From Petrolisthes cinctipes (Eukaryota > Arthropoda > Malacostraca > Decapoda > Porcellanidae): a stretch of DNA of 64,000 nt. Both the position numbers and the translations under genes were made by a program. Position 1 is the first letter of the stretch; each line of letters begins with the position of its first letter. The DNA is taken from assembly GCA_033782935.1 (NCBI GenBank), contig JAWQEG010000474.1, positions 248,001 to 312,000 on the forward strand, written 5' to 3'. The notes under the pieces are model-generated. The model was not told where the DNA came from, searched no databases, and worked only from the letters and a program-made list of their open reading frames with translations. Below, piece by piece: positions 49,901 through 64,000 of the stretch.

Positions 49901-52900
49901 CTGAGTAGGCATGTACCGATCGCTTCTGGGACCCCAAAATATCGAATTTTCGGGTGTTTTGAGCCTGAATTTGAGATAAAAACGGGTACAGAAGATGCAT
50001 TTACATATCGACTTTTGGGCACCTAAAAGATCGATTTTCAGTATGCTTTGGGCCTGTATTTTGAAAATACTCTAACACCGAGTAGGAATGTACAGTTCGC
50101 TTCTGGGACCCCAAAATATCGAATTTTAGGGTGTTTTGGGCCTGAATTTGAGATATTGACTTTGGGCACCTAAAATATCGATTTTTAGCATGTTTTGGGC
50201 CTATATTTTGAAAATATTCTAGCACTAAGTAGGCATGTACAGATCACTTCTGGGACCCCAAAATATCGAATTTTCGTGTGTTTTGAGCCTGAATTTGAGA
50301 TATAAACGGGTACAGATGATGCATGCACATATCGACTTTGGACACTAAAAATATCGATTTTTAGCATGTTTTGAGCCTATATTTTGAAAAAATTCTAGCA
50401 CTGAGTAGGCATGTACAGATCGCTTCTGGGACCCAAAAATATCGAGTTTTTGGGAGTTTTGAGGTTAAATTTGGGATATAAACGGGTACAGAAGATGCAT
50501 TTACATATCGACTTTTGGGCACCTAAAAGATCGATTTTCAGTATGTTTTGTGCCTGTATTTTGAAAATACTCTAACACGGAGTAAGCATGTACAGTTCGC
50601 TTCTGGGACCCCAAAATATCGAATTTTCGGGTGTTTTGGGCCTGAATTTGAGATATCGACTTTGGGAACCTAAAATATCGATTTTTAGCATGTTTTGGGC
50701 CTATATTTTGAAAATATTCTAGCACTAAGTAGGCATGTACAGATCACTTCTGGGACCCCAAAATATCGAATTTTCGGGTGTTTTGAGCCTGAATTTGAGA
50801 TATAAACGGGTACAGATGATGCATGCACATATCGACTTTGGACACTTAAAATATCGATTTTTAGCATGTTTTGAGCCTATATTTTGAAAAAATTCTACAA
50901 CTGAGTAGGTATGTACAGATCGCTTCTGGGATCCAAAAATATCGAATTTTCGGGTGTTTTGAGGTTGAATTTGGGATATAAACGGGTGCTGAAGATGCAT
51001 ACACATGTTGACTTTGGTCACCTAAAATATCGATTTTCAGCTTGTTTTGGGCCTGTATTTTGAAAATACTCTAACACGGAGTAAGCAAGTACAGATCGCT
51101 TCTGGGACCTCAAAATATCGAATTTTCGGGTGTTTAGAGCCTGAATTTGAGATATAAACGGGTACAGAAGATGCATGCACATATCGACTTTGGACACTTA
51201 AAATATCGATTTTTAGCATGTTTTGAGCCTATATTTTGAAAACATTCTAGCACTGACTAGATATGTACAGATCGCTTCTGGGACCCAAAATTATCAAATT
51301 TTCGGGTGTTTTGAGGTGGAATTTGAGATATAAACGAGTGCAGAAGATGCATACACATGTTGACTTTGGGCACCTAAATTATCGATTTTCAGCATGTTTT
51401 GGGCCTGCATATGACTAGACATGTACAGATCGCTTCTGGGACCCAAAAATATCGAATTTTCGGGTGTTTGGAGCCTGAATTTGAGATATAAAAGGGTACA
51501 GAAGATGCATGCACATATCGACTTTTGGGCACCTAAAAGATCGATTTTCAGTATGTTTTGGGCCTGTATTTTGAAAATACTCTAACACGGAGTAGTCATG
51601 TACAGTTCGCTTCTGGGACCACAAAATATCGATTTTTCGGGTGTTTTTGGCCTGAGTTTGAAATATCGACTTTGGGCACCTAAAATATCGATTTTTAGCA
51701 TGTTTTGGGCCTATATTTTGAAAATACTCTAACACGGAGTAGTCATGTACAGATCGCTTCTTGGACCCCAAAATATCGAATTTTCGGGTGTTTTGAGCCT
51801 GAATTTGAGATATAAACGGGTACAGAAGATGCATACACATATCGACTTTTGGGCACCTAAAATATCGATTTTGAGCATGTTTTGGGTCTGTATCTTGAAA
51901 AGATTTTAACTAGGAGTAGAGATGTACAGACCGCTTCTGGGACAGAAAAATACCGAATTTTCGGGTGTTTTGAGCCAGAATTTGAGATATAAACGGGTAC
52001 AGAAGATGCATGCAGATATCGACTTTGGACACTTAAAATATCGATTTTCAGCAAGTTTTGGGCCTGTATCTTGAAAACATTCTAGCACTGAGTAGGCATG
52101 TACAGATCGCTTCTGGGACCCCAAAATATCGAGTTTTTGGGTGTTTTGGACCTGAATTTAAGATATCGACTTGGGGACCTAAAATATCGATTTTTAGCAT
52201 GTTTTGGGACTATATTTTGAAAATATTCTAGCACTGAGTAGGCATGTACAGATCGCTTCTGGGACCCCAAAATATCAAATTTTCGGGTGTTTTGAGCCTG
52301 AATTTGAGATATAAACGGGTACAGAAGATGCATGCACATATCGACTTTGGACACTTAAAATATCGATTTCAGCATGTTTTGGGCCTGTATTTTGAAAACA
52401 TTCTAGCACTGAGTAGGCATGTACAGATCGCTTCTGGGACCCCAAAATATCGAGTTTTTGGGTGTTTTGGACCTGAATTTGAGATATCGACTTTGGGGAC
52501 CTAAAATATCGATTTTTAGCATGTTTTGGGCCGATATTTTGAAAATATTCTAGCACTGAGTAGGCATGTACAGATCGCTTCTGGGACCCCAAAATATCGA
52601 ATTTTCGGGTGTTTTGAGCCTGAATTTGAGATATAAACGGGTACGGAATGTGCTTGCACATATTGACTTTGGGCACCTAAAATATCGATTTTCAGCATGT
52701 TTAGGGCCTGTATTTTGAAAATACTCTAACTAGGAGTAGGCATGTACAGATTGCTTCTGGGACCCCAAAATATCGAATTTTCGAATGTTTTGGGCCTGAA
52801 TTTGAGATATCGACTTTGGGCACCTAAAATATCGATTTTTAGCATGTTTTGGGCCTATATTTTGAAAATATTCTAGCACTAAGTAGGCATGTACAGATCA

Positions 52901-55900
52901 CTTCTGGGACCCCAAAATATCGAATTTTCGGGTGTTTTGAGCCTGAATTTGAGATATAAACGGGTACAGATGATGCATGCACATATCGACTTTGGACACT
53001 TAAAATATCGATTTTTAGCATGTTTTGAGCCTATACTTTGAAAAAATTCTAGCACTGAGTAGGCATGTACAGATCGCTTCAGGGACCCAAAAATATCGAA
53101 TTTTCGGGTGTTTTGAGGTTAAATTTGGGATATAAACGAGTACAGAAGATGCATTTACATATCGACTTTTGGGCACTTAAAAGATCGATTTTCAGTATGT
53201 TTTGAGCCTGTATCTTGAAAATACTCTAACACGGAGTAGGCATGTACAGTTCGCTTCTGGGACCCCAAAATATCGAATTTTCGGGTCTTTTGGGCCTGAA
53301 TTTGAGATATCGACTTTGGGGACCTAAAATATCGATTTTTAGCATGTTTTGGGCCTATATTTTGAAAATATTCTAGCACTAAGTAGGCATGTACAGATCA
53401 CTTCTGGGACCATAAAAATATCGAATTTTCGGGTGTTTTGAGCCTGAATTTGAGATATAAACGGGTACAGATGATGCATGCACATATCGACTTTGGACAC
53501 TTAAAATATCGATTTTTAGCATGTTTTTAGCCTATATTTTGAAAAAATTCTAACACTGAGTAGGCATGTACAGATCGCTTCTGGGACCCAAAAATATCGA
53601 ATTTTCGGGTGTTTTGAAGTTGAATTTGAGATATAAACGGGTGCAGAAGATGCATACACATGTTGACTTTGGTCACTTAAAATATCGATTTTCAGCTTGT
53701 TTTGAGCCTCTATTATGAAAATACTCTAACACGGAGTAAGCAAATACAGATCGCTTCTGGGACCCCAAAATATCGAAATTTCGGGTGTTTTGAGCCTGAA
53801 TTTGAGATATAAACGGGTACAGAAGATGCATCCACATATCGACTTTTGACACTTAAAATATCGATTTTCAGCATGTTTTGGGCCTGTATTTTGAAAACAT
53901 TCAAGCACCGAGTAAGCATGTACAGATCGCTTCTGGGACCCCAAAATATCGAGTTTTGGGGTGTTTTGGACCTGAATTTGAGATATCGACTTTGGGCACC
54001 TAAAATATCGATTTTTAGCATGTTTTGGGCCTATATTTTGAAAATATCCTTGCACTGAGTAGGCATGTACAGATCGCTTCTGGGACCCCAAAATATCGAA
54101 TTTTCGGGTGTTTTGAGCCTGAATTTGAGATATAAACGGGTACAGAAGATGCATGCACATATTGACTTTGGGCACCTAAAATATCGATTTTGAGCATGTT
54201 TTGGGTCTGTATCTAGAAAACATTCTAACTAGGAGTAGGGATGTACAGATCGCTTCTGGGACCCAAAAATATCGAATTTTAGGGTGTTTTGAGCCTGAAT
54301 TTGAGATATAAACGGGTACAGAAGATGCATACACATATCGACTTTGGACACTTAAAATATCGATTTTTAGCATGTTTTGAGCCTATATTTTGAAAACATT
54401 CTAGCATTGACTAGATATGTACAGATCGCTTCTGGGACCCAAAATTATCAAATTTTCGCGTTTTTTGAGGTGGAATTTGAGATATAAACGAGTGCAGAAG
54501 ATGCATACACATGTTGACTTTTGCAACTAAAATATCGGTTTTCAGCATGTTTTGGGCCTGCATCTGAGTAGGCATGTACAGATCGCTTCTGGGACCCCAA
54601 AATATCGAATTTTCGGGTGTTTTGAGCTTGAATTTGAGATATAAACGGGTACTGAAGATGCATGCACATATCGACTTTTGAGCACCTAAAATATTGATTT
54701 TCAGCATGTATTGGGCCTGTATTTTGAAAATACTCTAACTAGGAATAGGCATGTACAGATCGCTTCTGGGACCCAAAAATATCGAATTTTTGGGTGTTTT
54801 TGGCCTGAATTTGAAATATCGACTTTGGGCACCTAAAATATCGATTTTTAGCATGTTTTGGGCCTATATTTTGAAAATATTCTAGCACTGAGTAGGCATG
54901 TACAGATCGCTTCTGGGACCCCAAAATATCAAATTTCGGGTGTTTTGAGCCTGAATTTGAGATATAAACGGGTACAGAAGATGCATGCACATATCGACTT
55001 TTGGGCAACTAAAATATCGATTTTGAGCATGTTTTGGGTCTGTATCTTGAAAACATTCTAACTAGGAGTAGGGATGTACAGATCGCTTCTGGGACCCAAA
55101 AATACCGAATTTTCGGGTGTTTTAAACCTGAATTTGAGATATAAACGGGTACAGAAGATGCATGCACATATCGACTTTGGACACTTAAAATATCGATTTT
55201 CAGCATGTTTTGGGCCTGTATTTTGAAAACATTCTAGTACTGAGTAGGTATGTACAGATCGCTTCTGGGACCACAAAATATCGAATTTTCGGGTGTTTTG
55301 AGCCTGAACTTGAGATATAAACGGGTACAGAATGTGCAAGCACATATTGACTTTGGGCACCTAAAATATCGATTTTCAGCATGTTTTGGGCCTGTATTTT
55401 GAAAATACTCTACCTAGGAGTATGCATGTACAGATCGCTTCTGGGACCCAAAAATATCGAACTTTAGGGTGTTTTGGGCCTGAATTTGAGATATCGACTT
55501 TGTCCACCTAAAATATCGAATTTCAGCATGTTTTGGGCCTATATTTTGAAAATATTTTAGCACTAAGTAGGCATGTACAGATCACTTCTGGGACCCCAAA
55601 ATATCGATTTTTCGGGTGTTTTGAGCCTGAATTTGAGATATAAACGGGTACAGATGATGCATGCACATATCGACTTAGGACACTTAAAATATCGATTTTT
55701 TGCATGTTTTGAGCCTATATTTTGAAAAAATTCTAGCACTGAGTAGGCATGTACAGATCGCTTCTGGGACCCAAAAATATCGAATTTTCGGGTGTTTTGA
55801 GGTTAAATTTGAGATATAAACGGGTACAGAAGATGCATTTACATATCGACTTTAGGGCACCTAAAAGATCGATTTTCAGTATGTTTTGAGCCTGTATTTT

Positions 55901-56559
55901 GAAAATACTCTAACACGGAGTAGGCATGTACAGTTCGCTTCTGGGACCCAAAAATATCGAATTTTCTGGTGTTTTGAGCCTGAATTTGAGATATAAACGG
56001 GTACAGAAGATGCATCCACATATCGACTTTTGGGCACCTAAAAGATCGATTTTCAGTATGTTTTGGGCCTGTATATTGAAAATACTCTCACACGGAGTAG
56101 GCATGTACAGATCGCTTCTGGGACCCCAAAATATCGAATTTTTGGGTGTTTTTGGCCTGAATTTGAGATATCGACTTTGGGGACCTAAAATATCGATTTT
56201 TAGCATGTTTTGGGACTATATTTTGAAAATATTCTAGCACTGAGTAGGCATGTACAGATCGCTTCTGGGACCCCAAAATAATGAATTTTCGGGTGTTTTG
56301 AGGTTGAATTTGAGATATAAACGAGTGCAGAAGATGCATACACATGTTGACTTTGGGCACCTAAAATATCGATTTTCAGCATGTTATGGGCCTGCATCTG
56401 AGTAGGCATGTACAGATCGCTTCTGGGACCCCAAAATATCGAATTTTCGGGTGTTTGGAGCCTGAATTTGAGATATAAACGGGTACAGAAGATGCATGCA
56501 CATATTGACTTTGGGCACCTAAAATATCGATTTTCAGAATGTTTTGGGCCTGTATTTTG

Positions 56560-58116
56560 AAAATACTCTAACTAGGATTAGGCATGTACAGATCGTTTCT
56601 GGGACCCCAAAATATCGAATTTTCGGGTGTTTTGAGCCTAAATTTGAGATATAAACGGGTACAGAAGATGCATACACATATTGACTTTGGGCACCTAAAA
56701 TATCGATTTTCACAATGTTTTGGGCCTATATTTTGAAAATACTCTAACTAGGAGTAGGCATGTACAGATCGCTTCTGGGACCCCAAAATATCGAATTTTC
56801 GGGTGTTTTGAGCCTGAATTTGAGATATAAACGGGTACAGAAGATGCATGCACATATCGACTTTTGGGCACCTAAAATATCGATTTTGAGCATGTTTTGG
56901 GTCTGTATCTTGAAAACATTCTAACTAGGAGTAGGGATGTACAGATCGCTTCTGGGACCCAAAAATACCGAATTTTCGGGTGTTTTGAGCCTGAATTTGA
57001 GATATCGACTTTGGGCACCTAAAATATCGATTTTCAGTATGTTTTGGGCCTGTATTTTGAAAATACTCTAACACGGAGTAGGCATGTACAGATCGCTTCT
57101 AGGACCCCAAAATATCGAATTTTCGGGTGTTTTGAGCCTGAATTTGAGATATAAACGGGTACAGAAGATGCATGTACATATCGACTTTGGACACTTAAAT
57201 ATCGATTTTCAGCTTGTTTTGGGATTGTATTTTGAAAACATTCTAGCACTGAGTAGGCATGTACAGTTCACTTCTGGGACCCCAAAATATCGAATTTTCG
57301 GGTGTTTTGGGCCTGAATTTGAAATATAGACTTTGGGCACCTAAAATATCGATTTTTAGCATGTTTTGGGCCTATATTTTGAAAATATTCTAGCACTAAG
57401 TAGGCATGTACAGATCACTTCTGGGACCCCAAAATAACAAATTTTCTGGTGTTTTGAGCCTGAATTTGAGATATAAACGGGTACAGATGATGCATGCACA
57501 TATCGACTTTGGACACTCAAAATATCGATTTTTAGCATGTTTTGAGCCTATATTTTGAAAAAATTCTAGCACTGAGTAGGCATGTACAGATCGCTTCTGG
57601 GACCCAAAAATATCGAATTTTCGGGTGTTTTGAGCCTGAATTTGAGATATAAACGGGTACAGAAGATGCATGCACATATCGACTTTGGACACTTAAAATA
57701 TCGATTTTTAGCATGTTTTGAGCCTATATTTTGAAAACATTCTAGCACTGACTAGACATGTACAGATCGCTTCTAAGACCCAAACTTATCAAATTTTCGG
57801 GTGTTTTGAGGTTGAATTTGAGATATAAACGAGTGCAGAAGATGCATACACATGTTGACTTTAGGCACCTAAAATATCGATTTTCAGCATGTTTTGGGCC
57901 TGCATCTGAGTAGGCATGTACAGATCGCTTATGTGACCCCAAAATATCGAATTTTCGGGTGTTTGGAGCCTGAATTCGAGATATAAACGGGTACAGAAGA
58001 TGCATGCACATATCGACTTTTGGGCACCTGAAAGATCGATTTTCAGTATGTTTTAGGCCTGTATTTTGAAAATACTCTAACACGGAGTAGGCATGTACAG
58101 TTCGCTTCTGGGACCC
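56560..58116 (+). repeat. Satellite block repeated at 62.44-64.0 kb (5884-bp offset)
   Basis: Private variants such as gatcgtttctggg (56591), ttttcacaatgttttggg (56708), ggacacttaaatatcg (57188) and cccaaacttatc (57779) recur 5884 bases downstream. The second copy is cut by the window end. Confidence 0.8.
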
Positions 58117-60539
58117 CAAAATATTGAATTTTCGGGTATTTTTGGCCTAAATTTGAAATATCGACTTTGGGCACTTAAAATATCGATTTTTAGCATGTTT
58201 TGGGCCTATATTTTGAAAATATTCTAGCACTGAGAAGGCATGTACAGATCGCTTCTGGGACCCCAAAATACCGAATTTTCGGGTTTTTTGAGCCTAAATT
58301 TGAGATATAAACGGGTACAAATGATGCATGCACATATCGACTTTGGACACTTAAAATATCGATTTTTAGCATGTTTTGAGCCTATATTTTGAAAACATTC
58401 TAGCACTGACTAGACATGTACAGATCGCTTCTGGGACCCAAAATTATCAAATTTTCGGGTGTTTTGAGGTTGAATTTGAGATATAAACGAGTGCAGAAGA
58501 TGCATACACTTGTTGACTTTGGGCACCTAAAATATCGATTTTCAGCATGTTTTGGGCCTCCATCTGAGTAGGCATGTACAGATCGCTTCTGGGACCCCAA
58601 AATATCGAATTTTCGGGTGTTTGGAGCCTGAATTTGAGATATAAACGGGTAGAGAAAATGCATGCACATATCGACTTTTGGGCACCTAAAAGATCGATTT
58701 TCAGTATGTTTTGGACCTGTATTTTGAAAATACTCTACCACGGAGTAGACATGTACAGTTCGCTTCTGGGACCCCAAAATATCGAATTTTTGGGTGTTTT
58801 GAGGTTAAATTTGGGATATAAACGGGTACAGAAGATGCATTTACATATCGACTTTTGGACACTTAAAATAACGATTTTTAGCATGTTTTGAGCCTATATT
58901 TTGAAAACATTCTAGCACTGACTAGACATGCACAGATCGCTTCTGGGACTCAAAATTATCAAATTTTCGGGCGTTTTGAGGTTGAATTTGAGATATAAAC
59001 GAGTGCAGAAGATGCATACACATGTTTAATTTGGGTACCTAAAATATCGATTTTTAGCATGTTTTGGGCCTGCATCTGAGTAGGCATGTACAGATCGCTT
59101 CTGTGACCCCAAAATATCGAATTTTCGGGTGTTTGGAGCCTGAATTTGAGATATAAACGGGTACAGAAGATGCATGCACATATCAACTTTTGGGCACCTA
59201 AAAGATCGATTTTCAATATGTTTTGGGCCTGTATTTTGAAAATACTCTAACACGGAGTAGGCATGTACAGTTCGCTTCTTGGACCCCAAAATATCGAATT
59301 TTAGGGTGTTTTTGGCCTGAATTTGAGATATCGACTTTGGGCACCTAAAATATCGATTTTTAGCATGTTTTTGGCCTTTATTTTGAAAATATTCTAGCAC
59401 TAAGTAGGCATGTACAGATCACTTCTCGGACCCCAAAATATCGAATTTTTGGGTATTTTGAGCCTGAATTTGAGATATAAACGGGTACAGATGATGCATG
59501 CACATATCGACTTTGGACACTTAAAATATCGATTTTTAGCATGTTTTGAGACTATATTTTGAAAAAATTCTAGCACTGAGTAGGCATGTACAGATCGCTT
59601 CTGGTGCCCATTAATATCGAATTTTCGGGTGTTTTGAGGTTGAATTTGGGATATAAACGGGTGCAGAAGATGCATACACATGTTGACTTTTGTCACCTAA
59701 AATATCAATTTTCAGTTTGTTTTGGGCCTGTATTTTGAAAATACTCTTACACGGAGTAAGCAAGTACAGATCGCTTCTGGGACCCCCAAAATATCGAATT
59801 TTTGGGTGTTTTGAGCCTGAATTTGAGATATAAACGGTTACAGAAGATGCATCCACATATCGACTTTTGGGCACCTAAAAGATCGATTTTCAGGATGTTT
59901 TGGGCCTGTATATTGAAAATACTCTAACACGGAGTAGGCATGTACAGATCGCTTCTGGGACCCCAAAATATCGAATTTTTGGGTGTTTTTGGACTGAATT
60001 TGAGATATCGACTTTGGGCACATAAAATATCGATTTTAGCATAATTTGGGCCTATATTTTGAAAATATTCTAGCACTCAGTAGGCATGTACAGATCGCTT
60101 CTGGGAAACCAAATTATCGAATTTTCGGGTGTTTTGAGCCTGAATTTGAGATATAAACCGGTACAGAAGATGCATGCACATATCGACTTTTGGGCACCTA
60201 AAATATCGATTTTGAGCATGTTTTGGGTCTGTATCCTGAAAACATTCTAACTAGGAGTAGGGATGTACAGATCGCTTATGGGACCCAAAAATACTGAATT
60301 TTCTGGTGTTTTGAGCCTGAATTTGAGATATAAACGGGTACAGAAGATGCATGCACATATCGACTTTGGACACTTAAAATATCGATATTCAGCATGTTTT
60401 GGGCCTGTATTTTGAAAACAGTCTAGCACTGAGTAGGCATGTACAGATCGCTTCTGGGACCCCAAAATATCGAGTTTTTGGGTGTTTTGGACCTGAATTT
60501 GAGATATCGACTTTGGGCACCTAAAATATAGATTTTTAG

Positions 60540-62600
60540 CATGTTTTGGGCCTATATTTTGAAAATATTCTAGCACTGAGTAGACATGTACAGATCGCTT
60601 CTGGGACCACAAAATATCGAATTTTCGGGTGTTTTGAGCCTGAATTTGAGATATAAACGGGTACAGAAGATGCATGTACATATCGACCTTGGACACTTAA
60701 AATATCGATTTTTAGCATGTTTTGAGCCTTTATTTTGAAAACATTTTAGCACTGACTAGACATGTACAGATCGCTTCTGGGACCCAAAATTATCAAATTT
60801 TCGGGTTCTTTGAGGTTGAATTTGAGATATAAACGAGTGCAGAAGATGCATACACATGTTGACTTTGGGCACCTAAAATATCGTTTTTCAGCATGTTTTG
60901 GGCCTGCATCTGAGTAGGCATGTACAGATCGCTTCTGTGACCCAAAAATATCGAATTTTCGGGTGTTTGGAGCCTGAATTTGAGATATAAACGGGTACAG
61001 AAGATGCATGCACATATTGACTTTGGGCACCTAAAATATCGATTTTCAGAATGTTTTGGGCCTGTATTTTGAAAATACTCTAACTAGGAGTAGACATGTA
61101 CAGATCGCTTCTGGGACCCCAAAATATCGAATTTTAGGGTGTTTTGAGCCTGAATTTGAGATATAAACGGGTACAGAAGATGCATACACATATTGACTTT
61201 GGGCACCTAAAATATCGATTTTCAGAATGTTTTGGGCCTGTATTTTGAAACTACTCTAACTAGGAGTAGGCATGTACAGATCGCTTCTGGGACCCAATAA
61301 TATCGAATTTTCGGGTGTTTTGAGCCTGAATTTGAGATATAAACGGGTACAGAAGATGCATGTACATATCGACTTTGGACACTTAAAATATCGATTTTTA
61401 GCATGTTTTGAGCCTTTATTTTGAAAACATTCTAGCACTGACTAGACATGTACAGATCGCTTCTGGGACCCAAAATTATCAAATTTTCGGGTTCTTTGAG
61501 GTTGAATTTGAGATATAAACGAGTGCAAAAGATGAATACACATGTTGACTTTGGGCACCTAAAATCTCGATTTTTAGCATGTTTTGGGCCTGCATCTGAG
61601 TAGGCATGTACAGATCGCTTCTGTGACTCCAAAATATCGAATTTTCGGGTGTTTGGAGCCTGAATTTGAGATATAAACGGGTACAGAAGATGCATGCACA
61701 TATTGACTTTGGGCACCTAAAATATCGATTTTCAGAATGTTTTGGGCCTGTATTTTGAAAATACTCTAACTAGGAGTAGGCATGTACAGATCGCTTCTGG
61801 GACCCAAAAATATCGAATTTTCGGGTGTTTTGAGCCTGAATTTGAGATATAAACGGGTACAGAAGATGCATGCACATATTGACTTTGGGCACCTAAAATA
61901 TCGATTTTCAGAATGTTTTGGGCCTGTATTTTGAAAATACTCTAACTAGGAGTAGGCATGTACAGATCGCTTCTGGGACCCAAAAATATCGAATTTTCGG
62001 GTGTTTTGAGCCTGAATTTGAGATATAAACGGGTACAGAAGATGCATGTACATATCGACTTTGGACACTTAAAATATCGATTTTTAGCATGTTTTGAGCC
62101 TTTATTTTGAAAACATTCTAGCACTGACTAGACATGTACAGATCGCTTCTGGGACCCAAAATTATCAAATTTTCGGGTTCTTTCAGGTTGAATTTGAGAT
62201 ATAAACGAGTGCAGAAGATGCATACACATGTTGACTTTGGGCACCTAAAATATCGATTTTCAGCATGTTTTGGGCCTGCATCTGAGTAGGCATGTACAGA
62301 TCGCTTCTGTGACCCCAAAATATCGAATTTTCGGGTGTTTGGAGCCTGAATTTGAGATATAAACGGATACAGAAGATGCATGCACATATTGACTTTGGGC
62401 ACCTAAAATATCGATTTTCAGAATGTTTTGGGCCTGTATTTTGAAAATACTCTAACTAGGAGTAGGCATGTACAGATCGTTTCTGGGACCCCAAAATATC
62501 GAATTTTCGGGTGTTTTGAGCCTAAATTTGAGATATAAACGGGTACAGAAGATGCATACACATATTGACTTTGGGCACCTAAAATATCGATTTTCACAAT
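60540..62600 (+). repeat. About three tandem copies of a 686-bp four-monomer unit
   Basis: The pattern 176+176+176+158 repeats with a 686-base period, marked by ttttcgggttctttgaggtt (60800, 61486, with a c variant at 62172) and ttttcagaatgttttggg. Copies differ by scattered substitutions, so this is older than the 2649-bp duplication. Confidence 0.78.
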
Positions 62601-64000
62601 GTTTTGGGCCTGTATTTTGAAAATACTCTAACTAGGAGTAGGCATGTACAGATCGCTTCTGGGACCCCAAAATATCGAATTTTCGGGTGTTTTGAGCCTG
62701 AATTTGAGATATAAACGGGTACAGAAGATGCATGCACATATCGACTTTTGGGCACCTAAAATATCGATTTTGAGCATGTTTTGGGTCTGTATCTTGAAAA
62801 CATTCTAACTAGGAGTAGGGATGTACAGATCGCTTCTGGGACCCAAAAATACCGAATTTTCGGGTGTTTTGAGCCTGAATTTGAGATATCGACTTTGGGC
62901 ACCTAAAATATCGATTTTCAGTATGTTTTGGGCCTGTATTTTGAAAATACTCTAACACGGAGTAGGCATGTACAGATCGCTTCTAGGACCCCAAAATATC
63001 GAATTTTCGGGTGTTTTGAGCCTGAATTTGAGATATAAACGGGTACAGAAGATGCATGTACATATCGACTTTGGACACTTAAATATCGATTTTCAGCTTG
63101 TTTTGGGATTGTATTTTGAAAACATTGTAGCACTGAGTAGGCATGTACAGTTCACTTCTGGGACCCCAAAATATCGAATTTTCGGGTGTTTTGGGCCTGA
63201 ATTTGAAATATAGACTTTGAGCACCTAAAATATCGATTTTTAGCATGTTTTGGGCCTATATTTTGAAAATATTCTAGCACTAAGTAGGCATGTACAGATC
63301 ACTTCTGGGACCCCAAAATAACAAATTTTCTGGTGTTTTGAGCCTGAATTTGAGATATAAACGGGTACAGATGATGCATGCACATATCGACTTTGGACAC
63401 TCAAAATATCGATTTTTAGCATGTTTTGAGCCTATATTTTGAAAAAATTCTAGCACTGAGTAGGCATGTACAGATCGCTTCTGGCACCCAAAAATATCGA
63501 ATTTTCGGGTGTTTTGAGCCTGAATTTGAGATATAAACGGGTACAGAAGATGCATGCACATATCGACTTTGGACACTTAAAATATCGATTTTTAGCATGT
63601 TTTGAGCCTATATTTTGAAAACATTCTAGCACTGACTAGACATGTACAGATCGCTTCTAAGACCCAAACTTATCAAATTTTCGGGTGTTTTGAGGTTGAA
63701 TTTGAGATATAAACGAGTGCAGAAGATGCATACACATGTTGACTTTAGGCACCTAAAATATCGATTTTCAGCATGTTTTGGGCCTGCATCTGAGTAGGCA
63801 TGTACAGATCGCTTATGTGACCCCAAAATATCGAATTTTCGGGTGTTTGGAGCCTGAATTCGAGATATAAACGGGTACAGAAGATGCATGCACATATCGA
63901 CTTTTGGGCACCTAAAAGATCGATTTTCAGTATGTTTTAGGCCTGTATTTTGAAAATACTCTAACACGGAGTAGGCATGTACAGTTCGCTTCTGGGACCC
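62444..64000 (+). repeat. Second copy of the 56.56-58.12 kb satellite block, cut by window edge
   Basis: Matches 56560-58116 at an offset of 5884 with few substitutions (for example ctggcaccc at 63482 against ctgggaccc). It lies directly after the 686-bp units. Confidence 0.8.

Larger units (their letters stand above)
29122..64000 (+). repeat. Right satellite array, same monomer family
   Basis: About 35 kb, roughly 210 monomers, in the same orientation as the left array and running past the window edge. From 29.1 to about 44.5 kb it follows the order of the left array (1.4-11.2 kb) with extra internal duplications. From about 46.8 kb on, full 176-bp and 158-bp monomers dominate and the 146-bp class becomes rarer. 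No other insertion is seen in the array. All long minus-strand open frames here are the satellite read through. Confidence 0.97.

Noticed and set aside
29118..63967. The same repeated-peptide frames in the right array (for example 39633-40298)
   Set aside because: Satellite read-through, as in the left array; not genes.

Overview
This is eukaryotic, almost certainly animal, repeat DNA. It holds no ordinary host gene. The evidence is a long AT-rich satellite array, a tRNA-derived SINE with split A and B boxes, and a DIRS-type tyrosine-recombinase retrotransposon whose genes are interrupted by GT-AG introns. I cannot name the species. A centromeric or pericentromeric position is plausible but unproven.

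Layout: 1-981 is the 5' end of one DIRS copy on the minus strand, running off the left edge. After about 50 bases of satellite comes a SINE (1035-1362), then a satellite array (1363-21296). A full-length DIRS element on the minus strand follows (21297-28740). Then the same satellite stub, the same SINE (28794-29121) and a second satellite array run to the end (29122-64000). Bases 1 to about 1425 and 27759 to about 29185 are nearly identical, and the right array repeats the monomer order of the left one. The window is therefore best read as a segmental duplication with a unit of about 27.8 kb carrying [DIRS + SINE + satellite], with later tandem expansions inside the right copy.

The satellite monomer is about 176 bp and is itself an ancient dimer of two 88-bp halves. 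Two deletion classes, about 146 bp and 158 bp, are interspersed and form higher-order repeats (686, 981, 2649, about 4.4 kb and 5.9 kb periods).

The DIRS element is 7.44 kb. It has inverted terminal repeats, an internal complementary region joining the two ends, an AAT trinucleotide on each side and no target-site duplication. Reading right to left it encodes Gag (two introns and one frameshift), reverse transcriptase/RNase H with a Dam-like domain (one intron), and a tyrosine recombinase with its R-H-R-Y residues present. These are the parts expected for copying RNA into DNA, closing a circle through the internal complementary region, and inserting it by site-specific recombination. The Gag frameshift suggests this copy cannot supply its own Gag.
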